Shown here: in pieces, positions 1 through 8,521 of the stretch
How the letters are laid out: every line of letters begins with the position of its first letter
Position numbering within the stretch: position 1 is the stretch's first letter
Source of the DNA: Bacillota bacterium
Lineage (GTDB): Bacteria; Bacillota; Clostridia; Clostridiales; Clostridiaceae
Assembly (NCBI GenBank): GCA_023435985.1
Contig: JAEZKY010000297.1
Coordinates: 1-44,479, forward strand
Direction: 5' to 3'
DNA length: 44,479 bases
The notes under the pieces: generated by a model
Databases searched by the model: none
Seen by the model: only the letters and a program-made list of their open reading frames with translations
What the model was told of the DNA's origin: nothing
Translations under genes and position numbers: made by a program

Positions 1-8
1 GTCGCACT

Positions 9-167
9 TTATTTCTTTTCGAGAATAACATCAATTATTTCGTCGCACTTTTTGCAAGATCTAACCTTCTGGCCATTATCAAGAAGCTTTTTAGCCACCT
101 TTGTAGGCTTGCCACATTTGTCACAAATCGTAATGGTTCTAATACCTTGTCCATAGTAAATACCGAC
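9..167 (-). pseudogene. Zinc-ribbon protein fragment (3' end only)
   Basis: On the minus strand there is an open frame of 52 codons with no start codon and a TGA immediately upstream. It contains two CxxC knuckles (CDKCGK and CKKCDE) about 20 residues apart, which looks like a small treble-clef or zinc-ribbon tail. It overlaps the 3' end of the truncated transposase in a different frame. I infer that it is the remaining C-terminus of a different gene that was joined to the transposase by a deletion or insertion event. A frameshifted C-terminal domain of the transposase is the alternative. The function is unknown. Confidence 0.4.
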
Positions 168-973
168 TCATATGCTTCAATTTTTTCGAAGCCTTTTTCA
201 TCTATCCAAACTTCAACTATCTCTGACTTATTTACCTTCTTTTTAACATCTTTAATGCTGTTATTATTGTTATTCTTTGTTCCTACAATTGCATCAATAC
301 CCTGTTCTATGCAATGATTAATCCAAACGGAATTGCAGGCAAGAGTATCATAAACTACAACATCAACTAAATTTTTATGAACACTTCCTACATCTGTAAG
401 CAGTCTTTTTGCTACATTTTGTTCTCCTTCACCCTTTGATGCAGAATCTTGTCCTACCCTATAATTCTCAAAGTCAATAACAAGCTTTTGCCCATCTCCT
501 ACTATTGACATTACGGCTCCACTGTGAAAACAATGAGTTTTATTCCTCAAACATTCTGGACAACTTTTCTTATTACTTCCAAAGAATTTCGTTCCATCTA
601 TAGCAGCCACTGTATATCCATCAATTGTTCCATTTTTAAAAACTTTATTTTCTACTGCCCTTTTTATTATATATTCATTTATTTCTTTAAAACCCTTAAT
701 ATCAATGGCTTTAAGAGTATCTCTAATAGTATCGACAAATGGTAGCCTTGTACCTCTAGGAAATAGTTTGCTGAATTCATTATTTTTAATCATCAGATTT
801 AATTCATTAAAACTTTTTATTCTAAGTAAAAAGCCTAAAAGTACAAGTGTTACAACCTTTGTGGTATCATATGTAGGATTAATTCTTCCATCTGTTAATT
901 CATTTAATCCATCATCAATATTGTAAACATTCTTCATATATTTTACTAATTTTGCAAAGTAATTTTTTCTCAA
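35..973 (-). pseudogene. Truncated IS4-like DDE transposase
   Basis: The 312-residue reading frame has the layout of a DDE transposase of the IS4/DDE_Tnp_1 type. It has an N-terminal helical region, a first catalytic-type Asp in AAIDGTKFFGS (about residue 125), a Cys/His cluster just after it (CPECLRNKTHC), and a second Asp in VVVYDTLACNS. Family members usually continue another 100 or more residues to a catalytic Glu in a YxxR/K-type helix. That part is absent here, and the last 25 or so residues look like out-of-frame sequence. The element is therefore probably dead. It marks the downstream edge of the injection-system locus and is a plausible relic of horizontal movement. Confidence 0.75.
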
Positions 974-981
974 TTACAAAA

Positions 982-1015
982 CCTCATTTCAGTTAATAGC
1001 TTAACAAAAATGAGG
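982..1015. repeat. Inverted repeat upstream of the transposase
   Basis: CCTCATTT at 982-989 is matched exactly by AAATGAGG at 1008-1015, just upstream of the transposase start. It may be a subterminal hairpin of the insertion sequence or a translation-control hairpin. No second IS end is visible in the window. Confidence 0.4.
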
Positions 1016-1284
1016 CTTCATTTATAATGAAAATTCTCTGAATTTGATACACTTTTTAAATTGCGAAAAACACTAGTAATATTAATGGACTTAAAATTTA
1101 GAAGCTAAACTGCTGCTCGAAACAATGACTTCACAAGTAATGTAGCTCTATAGCAAATTTTTCGTAGTCAACTTAAATTTATTTTGTATCTTTTTGATAG
1201 AAAGAAATCTCTTCTGAATGCAATCATTATACAATCACCACATTAGTCTATTTCTATTTTATTAAATTATGTCTATCAATATTT
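1016..1284. other. Intergenic region, no gene seen
   Basis: This AT-rich spacer lies between the transposase remnant and the small membrane protein gene. I see no open frame with a ribosome binding site and no convincing promoter. A short stretch near 1057-1165 carries weak inverted repeats (TGCGAAAAA and TTTTTCGTA) that could be a decayed palindromic element, but this is not established. Confidence 0.4.
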
Positions 1285-1587
1285 TTATGCAATTAACAAA
1301 ATTATGTTCGCTGCTGCTACTAAAATGGTTAAAATTATGTTAACTAATGATATTACAATTAATACTTTTTTCTTGAATTTTTTATATATTAAAAATATAA
1401 TTCCTTGAGTTATTATAATATGTAAAAGGATAATTATTGCTCCAAATGCAAACTTGGGAATTACAATTCCTTTTTCCTTTTCATAAAATAAAAAAATACC
1501 TAATTGATATAAAGCAGTAAACTTTGCTGATAATAGAATACCTAATACAATCGACGCTATATTAATAATACTGTTCTTAAATTTCAT
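1285..1587 (-). CDS. Small membrane protein, unknown
   Basis: This is a 100-residue protein with three hydrophobic segments (about residues 5-28, 45-67 and 75-98) separated by short Lys/Glu-rich loops. A GGAGG ribosome binding site lies seven bases before the ATG. It is the last intact gene downstream of the effector/immunity cassettes and is separated from them by about 190 bases. I do not recognise a family. It could be an accessory immunity protein or an unrelated small membrane protein. Its position next to the truncated transposase suggests that it belongs to the variable edge of the locus. Confidence 0.65.
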   Translation of the reverse strand: MKFKNSIINIASIVLGILLSAKFTALYQLGIFLFYEKEKGIVIPKFAFGAIIILLHIIITQGIIFLIYKKFKKKVLIVISLVNIILTILVAAANIILLIA

Positions 1588-1777
1588 TTTATACCTCCAT
1601 GCTATTTTATGGTTCTGTTAAATAATTATAATATCATCTATACTATTATGATGAATTTTATAAGTTTGGTTTAAATAATAATAAAGCAATAGCTTAAAAA
1701 ACGCTTATTTTATATCAGCGTAACTTAAGCTTAATACCTTTAACTTAACCAATAAATGCACTGCTTGTACAATCTAA

Positions 1778-2311
1778 CTATTTTGAATCTGCTGTGATTT
1801 TGAAGTCATCAACATTCCAATTGTTAGTTTGGTCAATTACAATATACCATAATATGTAATCCTGACCTTCAATCTCAAAATTTTTGAAAGTAGGAACATC
1901 TCCATTTACTTTAATTTTATCAGCTTTGGGAGATTTTGATATTCCAAATAAAACGCGAGGTTTCTTATCAGAACTCGTTCCAGAAGCCGCTTTGCTAGGA
2001 ACAACTTCATTTTCTTTAATTTCCTTTGTTTCTATACTATCTACAAATCTGCATTCCCATCCTGTCACTCCAAATATATTCTTTTTATTGAATTCAACTT
2101 CACAAAATTCTCCACTATCAGCTACGTAAAAAATAATAGGGCTATCTCCAACCCATATAGTTTCAACAATATTTTTTATAGCTTTATCACTAAGACTAAT
2201 ATGTTTTGCTGCTTCCTCAGGCGTGTTATAGTAGCCTCCAAACTCTACATTAAAAATAACATATAAAATGATGATAATTATAAATCCTAATTTATAAATC
2301 TTTTTTCCCAT
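1778..2311 (-). CDS. Membrane-anchored protein, possible immunity accessory
   Basis: This 177-residue protein has one N-terminal hydrophobic segment (about residues 6-24) followed by a soluble, probably extracytoplasmic, domain. An AAAGGAG site six bases upstream supports the ATG at 2311. An in-frame ATG at 2338 would lie inside the preceding gene. The preceding gene stops within this ribosome binding site, so the two genes are translationally coupled. No family is recognised. Membrane-anchored small proteins next to a toxin commonly act as immunity proteins, so that is the working inference. It could equally be a lipoprotein-like envelope protein. Confidence 0.65.
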   Translation of the reverse strand: MGKKIYKLGFIIIIILYVIFNVEFGGYYNTPEEAAKHISLSDKAIKNIVETIWVGDSPIIFYVADSGEFCEVEFNKKNIFGVTGWECRFVDSIETKEIKENEVVPSKAASGTSSDKKPRVLFGISKSPKADKIKVNGDVPTFKNFEIEGQDYILWYIVIDQTNNWNVDDFKITADSK

Positions 2312-2315
2312 TACG

Positions 2316-3029
2316 TCACTCCTTTGAAATTTCATCAATTATTTTACTTGCTTTATTGACAATAGCACACAGTTGTGGATAAAATACTGCAATTGTACTT
2401 TCAAAATACTCCCTACTTTTACTTATTTCATTTTCTTCCTTAGAAATTAATCCTAAGTAAAAATAAGTATTTGCCATAAAATTTTTTTGATAACTCTTAG
2501 CCTTATATCTTTCAATTTGAATATCTAGTAATTCTTGTAATTTCATCCGACTTCTCAAAACATCGTTGTTAAAATAATCATCAATTGCCATACATAATCT
2601 TATTCCAATATTCTGCTTTACTTCTTGATTTTGCTGATTAATTTGCTCATCAATTTTGCTTAATAGAATTCTTCCTTCTTTAATTCTATCTAGTATATAA
2701 AAATTTAAAATCATGTTACAAATCGTACCAACTGAGTAATTTGAAAAATCCATTTCTATTGAATTAACTACCTCTTCAATTCCATTCCATTTTCTTAATC
2801 TGCTCATTGCCTTTAGTTTTTGAAATCTAAACACATTTTTTCTTTTTACTGACTTAGATTTTTGAATATATTTATCAACAGTTTCTATAAATTTTTCAAA
2901 ATTATTTTTATTAATTAATCTATTTAGATATGCAACCCTAACCGCTGGTATAAAAAGTATTATTATACCAATAAGCAAGTACAAACTTAAAACTATCTTA
3001 AGAATTTTATCTACATTTACTATTTCCAT
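2316..3029 (-). CDS. TM-anchored TPR-like protein, candidate immunity for effector 2
   Basis: This 237-residue protein has an N-terminal membrane segment (about residues 9-31) followed by an all-helical region. That region contains a recognisable TPR-like unit near residues 190-225 (NTYFYLGLISKEENEISKS). A GAAGGTG ribosome binding site precedes the ATG. It lies directly downstream of the cell-wall-binding effector at 3163-4704 on the same strand, which is where T6SS and polymorphic toxin loci keep the cognate immunity gene. The immunity role is inferred from position only. Confidence 0.65.
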   Translation of the reverse strand: MEIVNVDKILKIVLSLYLLIGIIILFIPAVRVAYLNRLINKNNFEKFIETVDKYIQKSKSVKRKNVFRFQKLKAMSRLRKWNGIEEVVNSIEMDFSNYSVGTICNMILNFYILDRIKEGRILLSKIDEQINQQNQEVKQNIGIRLCMAIDDYFNNDVLRSRMKLQELLDIQIERYKAKSYQKNFMANTYFYLGLISKEENEISKSREYFESTIAVFYPQLCAIVNKASKIIDEISKE

Positions 3030-3096
3030 ATTTCACCTTCTATATAATAGTATTTTCTGGTTTTAATGTTATTAATATCTCAAAATTATAAACAGG

Positions 3097-3132
3097 TTAT
3101 CAATGGAAAAAAATTAATCTTTCCACTGATAA
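3097..3132. terminator. Hairpin between effector 2 and its immunity candidate
   Basis: TTATCAATGGAAA (3097-3109) pairs with TTTCCACTGATAA (3120-3132) with one mismatch. A T-run follows on the plus strand. On the minus strand, which carries the genes here, no long T-run follows, so it is more likely an mRNA-stabilising or attenuating hairpin than a full terminator. Confidence 0.4.
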
Positions 3133-3162
3133 TTTTTTATTAATGCCTTTAGCTTGATCTGT

Positions 3163-4704
3163 TTATGCTTTAGATGCATATCGTGACGCTACTGCTAACG
3201 CACTTTCAATTACCTCAACAAACATGGCGGCTTGTTCTCCCAATGGTGCTAATAGCGCTGGAATGTCCATACCGTCAGTCGCAAGAGTTAATGCAGTTGC
3301 TATTGCAGTAATTGTAATTAATTTAATATACTCCTTCTTAATACTAACTTTCAAATCTACTTTTGGTCCTCCTTTTTCACTTGGAGTATACGACGCCTCT
3401 ACGAAAACAGTATCCTCTAAAAACTTAACTGAGCAACCTACTTGCACCTTATAACCATGACCACTTATTGACGCACTTCCTGTCAATTGTCCACTTGTAT
3501 TTAAATCAATCTCACCGCCATTTGGAATACTGACTTGGAACTCATCCTCAGTTGCATTAGCTATAGCTGAACTATTAGTGAGCATGGTAACTTTTAGTTC
3601 AGCTGTAAGTGTCAACCCAGGCACCTTATCTAAAGTCCATGTTCTTCCCTTCCCTCTTTCAAGACTGAAACCATTTTCTAATGCAAAATCATATAAGAAA
3701 TTTCCATCTCCTTCTTTATAATTAAGACTTTGCTTTACTCCATCAGAATTTAAATAGTACCAATTCCCATCACTGTCTTCTTCCCACTTATCCGTTACCA
3801 TATGACCATCGGAATCAAAATAGTACTCATTTCCGTCTATACTTTGCCATCCTGTTTGCATTACACCACTGCTTGGATCAAAATAATACCATTTGTTATC
3901 ATCTTCCATCCACCCTGTTTTCATTTTACCATTTAGATTATAATAATACCAATTATCGCTACACTTTATCCAGCCTGTGATCGTTTCTCCCATATTACTA
4001 TTATTGCCCTTAGTAGGGTCCCATTCACCATCAGCATTTACATAATATTCACCAATCCAGGTATCATGAGCCATAGATCCATTGTCATCTCCATAAAAAT
4101 AGTTCCAGCTATCACCATACTTTATCCAGCCTGTTGCCATTTCCCCAGTAGAATAGAAATAATATGTGTCACCACCTATATCATTCCTGCCTGTTGCCAT
4201 TTCGCCACTAGAATTTAAATAATACCAATTACCGTTATCTTCTATCCACCCTGTCTTCATTTTTCCATCTTCATCAAAATAATACCATTTATTATCTATT
4301 TCTTTCCAGCCTGTAGCCGCTGTTCCATCAGAATTATCATAATAGTAAATTACATTACCATCTTTGTCTTTTTCTTTTTCCCAGCCTTCACCTTTTACCC
4401 AATCACCGTCATCATTTAAATAATATCCATCGACTGTTCTTCCCCATGCCATAGATCCGTTTCCATACAAATAATACCAGCCATCACCATCATTTACCCA
4501 ACCTGTTGCCATTTCACCAGTAGAATAAAAATAGTACCAATCACCATCTATATACTGCCAGCCTGTTGCCATTTTGCCATTATCATTAAAATAGTACCAG
4601 TTATCACCATCCTGCATCCAACCTGTTGCCATTGTTCCATCAGAATAGTAATAATAATAGCTGCCATCATCTTCTTCTACCCATCTTGCTTCATTATCTT
4701 CCAT
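3163..4704 (-). CDS. Effector 2: cell-wall-binding repeats plus C-terminal toxin-like domain
   Basis: This is a 513-residue protein. Residues 1 to about 330 are some 14 tandem units of about 20 residues with the pattern GW...WYYF...G.MATGW, the CW_binding_1/choline-binding fold that recognises cell-wall or teichoic acid polymers. The rest (about 330-513) is unlike the repeats. It is first beta-rich and Thr/Ser-rich, then hydrophobic and Ala-rich at residues 458-513 (KLITITAIATALTLAT), which could insert in membranes. There is no signal peptide, although such repeats normally occur on Sec-exported proteins. The start codon lies one base after the stop of the upstream VgrG copy, preceded by a GGGGGG site. 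I infer an injected, VgrG-tip-linked effector. The toxic activity is unknown. Confidence 0.75.
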   Translation of the reverse strand: MEDNEARWVEEDDGSYYYYYSDGTMATGWMQDGDNWYYFNDNGKMATGWQYIDGDWYYFYSTGEMATGWVNDGDGWYYLYGNGSMAWGRTVDGYYLNDDGDWVKGEGWEKEKDKDGNVIYYYDNSDGTAATGWKEIDNKWYYFDEDGKMKTGWIEDNGNWYYLNSSGEMATGRNDIGGDTYYFYSTGEMATGWIKYGDSWNYFYGDDNGSMAHDTWIGEYYVNADGEWDPTKGNNSNMGETITGWIKCSDNWYYYNLNGKMKTGWMEDDNKWYYFDPSSGVMQTGWQSIDGNEYYFDSDGHMVTDKWEEDSDGNWYYLNSDGVKQSLNYKEGDGNFLYDFALENGFSLERGKGRTWTLDKVPGLTLTAELKVTMLTNSSAIANATEDEFQVSIPNGGEIDLNTSGQLTGSASISGHGYKVQVGCSVKFLEDTVFVEASYTPSEKGGPKVDLKVSIKKEYIKLITITAIATALTLATDGMDIPALLAPLGEQAAMFVEVIESALAVASRYASKA

Positions 4705-4705
4705 A

Positions 4706-6037
4706 TTACTTATCCCCCCCTTCTCCTAAAGGAGCATAAGTTTCTCTGCTACTTCCATTAATTATTACATTATTTCCTTTGATATAGAAATCACCTTCTA
4801 TTGAAACTTTATGTGAGTTATTTCTTTTCATCAATAATATCTGGCTTTGAGCTTTTATTTTTACTCTTTTTTGTGTTTTGAGTGTTATTTCTCCGTATGC
4901 ATTTAATTTCAATTTCTTTGGACTTTTAATATGAACTCCTTTTTTGTCGTTAAAGCTTATACTTATATTTTTTCTGCTTCCAGCCTTTATACTTAATTCT
5001 TCTGGAAGCATTGCTATCTCATTTCCGCTTTCAGTCTGAAAATATCTATTTGCTGGATCTGATGTTTGTGTGCAGGTATCTCCATTTTTCCTTACGCAGC
5101 CTATGACTATTGGAGTTTCGGTTTCTTCATTTGGGAAATAAAGCCTTGCACTTTCTCCTTGTAATGGCATTGAATACATTATGTTTACTGAAGGTGGGGC
5201 ATAATTAAACCAGTAGGCTGTACCTTCATCCTGATTTCCATCTATGTTTAAATTAAGCTTTACCTGCTCCTTTTGCGTTGCGATGACTTTACCTTCTAAA
5301 GTTGCTCCTTTTAGAAGTTTATTGTAAATTATTCTTTGCCATACTCCATCTTTTCTGCACAGCTTGTACTTATAAAAGATTTCTTCTTTATCTCTATAAG
5401 CTTCATATTCTCTTACATATAAATTCTTTTGCTTATAATTAATTTTTGAACCTATTTCAAAAATATCTTTTTTCTCTATTTCATAATAAAAGAAATCTGT
5501 ATCATCATAGCCTGCATCATAGCCTCCTGCTTCATGAAATCCCTTAATATCTTTATAGACATCATAATCTATATTATCGTCTAATTCATAACTTTGATTA
5601 TCGGCAATTCCAAAATTAAACATGCAGTTTAAATTTATTATATTACAGTATAGTTCTGAATTTAATTCACTGACAATTCTCTTTAAAAACTCCCAGTCTG
5701 TTTCTTTATATTGAAATAATGGCTTATTAATTTTTTCTCCTTTTCCTACATTCTGACTGAAGGGGAAACCTGAATAATCTTCTAATATTTTACCTATAAG
5801 AGCATCATAGGTCATATTAACATTTTGAAAGGATCTGCTATTTTTCTTTATGTCTAGTTTTGAGCTTGAAGTTAAGGCTTGAATTTCTAAATAATAAACA
5901 GAATTTACATTTGTTGTTTTAACACTTTTAACTATTCCATAAAATAATCTTGTGCTGCTATTTTCATCGACTTCGTTTATATCAACGGTTTCTTCATCCT
6001 TTGTATTTTCTGTTTCCTCATAAACACATATTTCATC
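4706..6037 (-). pseudogene. 5'-truncated VgrG copy (VgrG3)
   Basis: This is nearly identical at DNA level to VgrG2 (8522-9841), but the similarity stops abruptly at 6037. The first 54 or so codons are missing, and the frame runs into a TAA just upstream. The only ATG in frame is at 5815, corresponding to the MTYDALIG segment. A 369-residue protein starting there would keep part of the gp27-like region, the OB-fold neck and the C-terminal beta-spike, but lack the start of the gp27 domain. It precedes effector 2 in exactly the way VgrG2 precedes effector 1. I read it as a duplicated cassette whose VgrG was cut during recombination. A functional truncated spike is possible but less likely. Confidence 0.7.
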
Positions 6038-6058
6038 ATATAAATTTTATACACACGC

Positions 6059-6091
6059 AAAAAATTCCCCAAAATAACTTTAGGGAATATT
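6059..6091 (-). terminator. Intrinsic terminator after effector 1/immunity 1 cassette
   Basis: Read on the minus strand, ATTCCC and GGGAAT flank a 13-base loop and are followed immediately by TTTTTT. It closes the transcription unit that includes effector 1 and its immunity candidate, just before the truncated VgrG copy. Confidence 0.65.
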
Positions 6092-6175
6092 AAGAGAATT
6101 CTTAGTGCTTTAGCATCTAGAACGTACACGATAAATCTATAATACTACTATAATTCTTTACATCTAATAAGTTTT

Positions 6176-6814
6176 TTATTTCACTTCAATGACTTGTTTT
6201 GCCAAAGACTGCATTTCAGCCTTATTAATTTCACTATTTTTGTTCAAATCGAGTTCCTCCTGAGAAAATTGTCCCTTTGAATATCGTTCGAGTGTTGCTT
6301 TCATTTCCTCATCTCCATCTTTTACAAGAAAATTGCCACAAATTTTTATCCATTTCCATTCCTTTTTGTCAACCAAAGCTTTTGCCACACCCACAAATAA
6401 AGGTTGTTCTTTTGGGCTAGTTTTAGAAATCTGATCAATAAATATACTGTTATATTTGCTATTGTCTACACTATATAATAGTGAATTATAAATCTTATAG
6501 CATCTAATATGCTCAGTATTTATTAATGTTTCTAAAGATTCTTTTTGAAGTTCTCCATGAAGAACAAAATAATCTACTTGTTCTTTAGTACCAAAATCTG
6601 TAATTGTAACATCTGTTTCTTGATTAGGAAAATTCTTTGCTTCAAATTCTATTAAGAACTTATCTCCTAGACTGCTTGTCAGCGTTTCTTGCTCTATAGA
6701 AATATTTCCATCAAGTGAATGTTCTACAGAATACTTGAACATGAAGTAAAAAACAATTATTACTAATATGAGTAAGCTTAATGTTATTATTCCTATCTTC
6801 TTTTTTAAACTCAT
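6176..6814 (-). CDS. TM-anchored protein, candidate immunity for effector 1
   Basis: This 212-residue protein starts with a Lys-rich tip and one membrane span (about residues 7-27), followed by a soluble domain that should face outside the cytoplasm. The start at 6814 is chosen because AAGGAGG lies eight bases upstream. Longer in-frame starts would overlap the effector gene. It begins 28 bases after the effector 1 stop codon and ends before an intrinsic terminator. No family is recognised. Position, size and single anchor fit an immunity protein against an effector acting in the envelope, which is an inference. Confidence 0.65.
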   Translation of the reverse strand: MSLKKKIGIITLSLLILVIIVFYFMFKYSVEHSLDGNISIEQETLTSSLGDKFLIEFEAKNFPNQETDVTITDFGTKEQVDYFVLHGELQKESLETLINTEHIRCYKIYNSLLYSVDNSKYNSIFIDQISKTSPKEQPLFVGVAKALVDKKEWKWIKICGNFLVKDGDEEMKATLERYSKGQFSQEELDLNKNSEINKAEMQSLAKQVIEVK

Positions 6815-6842
6815 TTCATATTCCTCCTTACTTTTGCTTTCA

Positions 6843-8504
6843 TTATTCATTCTGCACTTTTTCCCATATATAATCAGTAAAAGCATCTCTAGTAGCATAA
6901 GCCTGGTTCTCAGAGAAGTATTTTCCGTCAAGCAATGGCCATCCTATGCCATAGTAATCGCCCTCCGTGTAATAATTTACCCATACCTGAAAATTAAGCT
7001 TATCTGAACTCCCAGCTACATTTTTAACAAAATCTGAATATCTTGTATTAACTCCAGAGCTATAGTAATCTCTTAATGCACTACCTAGTGAAGTAGAAGA
7101 TCCTAAAAGACTATTAATATTTACTGCATCTACATCATCAAGTAAATCAGTCGTTGAAAATGAATAATTATTATCTCCAATTGTATTCTTTGTTTCATTA
7201 TATACTGTATCATAATCACATGAATCATTTGTTTTTTTCTTCACGTCTAGCATAAGGGTTTGCAAGTCTCCAGCCCAACCACATAAATTATTTAGATGCT
7301 CTTCAGGCATAAACTGAGATTGCAATTCTTTCATAAAACTTGTTCCATCTTCCCAAGATGTATTATGTAGAAGTCCACCCAATGTAGCTGCAAAGTGTTT
7401 AAGTTCTATTCTTTCACCTGATTTAGGATCAATTATATTTACATCACCTGAAAAGTACTGTTCGATGTTAGGGTCATTTTCTCTAACATAATTAATAAAA
7501 TTCTCATCTATTTTCCCAGCTACAATATCCCAATTAGGTTGTCTGTAGTCTTTATTGAATTGTCTAATGTACATCATTACTAGTTCATTGCTTGTCAATG
7601 TTTTATCATTTGCATACTCATCTGCAATTGAACATAATGCATCAATATTTGAGAATAGTGTATCATTAATATCACTCGTATCCTGAGAATCACCACTATC
7701 ACCATCATCATTAGGCTCCCATTCACCATCATCACCTAAATAATATCCATCGATTGTGGTATCCTTTGCCATAGATCCTTGCGGATACAAATAATACCAA
7801 TTACCTTGATCATAAAGCCAACCTGTTACAACCTTTCCAGTATCATCAAGATAATACCACCAGCTATCTACATACTTCCATCCTGTTCCTGTAATCATTT
7901 TTCCACTAGAATTTAAATGATATCCACCTTCTGTATCATTACTTTCCATACATCCATTGTCATCCAAAAAATACCATCCAGTATCATCTTCCACCCATCC
8001 TGTTGCCATTGTACCATCTGCTTTAAGATAGTACCAGTTACTACCATCCTGTATCCAGCCTGTTTTCATTTCTCCATCTGAAAAATAATACCATTCTCCA
8101 CTGTATTCGTCTTTTATCCATCCTGTCCCATCAACTATGTTACCATAATTATCTATATCAAAACCATCCTGTGTATCATTCCTTTTCATTGATCCATAAG
8201 GATAATTATAATAATGAAAGGTATCTCCAATCTTATTCCATCCTGTAACTGCTTTTCCATTATTAGGTCCTATATAATAGTAAAAATGATCACCATTACC
8301 GTCTATTATTTCTTTCGAACCTTCATCTTTTGTCCATTGACCATCATTATTAACATAACATCCCTCAACCATTGTATCATATGCCATTGACCCATCGCTA
8401 TAAAAATAGTACCAGTAACCATCTAGCTCCTGCCACCCTGTAGCCATTGTACCATCAGAATAGTAATAATAATAAATTCCATTGTCTTTTACCCATTCGC
8501 TCAT
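6843..8504 (-). CDS. Effector 1: cell-wall-binding repeats plus C-terminal domain
   Basis: This is a 553-residue protein. Residues 1 to about 270 hold roughly 12 units of the cell-wall-binding repeat (GW...WYYL...G.MATGW). A short Asp/Ser-rich linker (GDSGDSQDTSD) leads to a helical C-terminal domain of about 280 residues. That domain contains HFAATLGG near residue 367 and GWAGDL near residue 405, a His plus Trp-Ala-Gly-Asp arrangement that looks conserved and possibly catalytic, but I cannot assign a family. There is no signal peptide. The start at 8504 follows a GGGGAGGG site; an ATG at 8525 overlaps the VgrG2 stop. It sits immediately behind VgrG2, so a spike-delivered effector is inferred. 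A wall-degrading activity would suit the binding repeats. Confidence 0.75.
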   Translation of the reverse strand: MSEWVKDNGIYYYYYSDGTMATGWQELDGYWYYFYSDGSMAYDTMVEGCYVNNDGQWTKDEGSKEIIDGNGDHFYYYIGPNNGKAVTGWNKIGDTFHYYNYPYGSMKRNDTQDGFDIDNYGNIVDGTGWIKDEYSGEWYYFSDGEMKTGWIQDGSNWYYLKADGTMATGWVEDDTGWYFLDDNGCMESNDTEGGYHLNSSGKMITGTGWKYVDSWWYYLDDTGKVVTGWLYDQGNWYYLYPQGSMAKDTTIDGYYLGDDGEWEPNDDGDSGDSQDTSDINDTLFSNIDALCSIADEYANDKTLTSNELVMMYIRQFNKDYRQPNWDIVAGKIDENFINYVRENDPNIEQYFSGDVNIIDPKSGERIELKHFAATLGGLLHNTSWEDGTSFMKELQSQFMPEEHLNNLCGWAGDLQTLMLDVKKKTNDSCDYDTVYNETKNTIGDNNYSFSTTDLLDDVDAVNINSLLGSSTSLGSALRDYYSSGVNTRYSDFVKNVAGSSDKLNFQVWVNYYTEGDYYGIGWPLLDGKYFSENQAYATRDAFTDYIWEKVQNE

Positions 8505-8521
8505 ATTATCTATCCCTCCCC

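Noticed and set aside
1..51. Direct repeat GTCGCACTTT at 1-10 and 42-51 as a CRISPR or att site
   Set aside because: Only two copies, inside the zinc-ribbon frame and at the window edge; no array or integrase nearby.
1057..1165. Possible fourth copy of the palindromic element
   Set aside because: Only short, poorly matched arms and no shared core with copies A-C.
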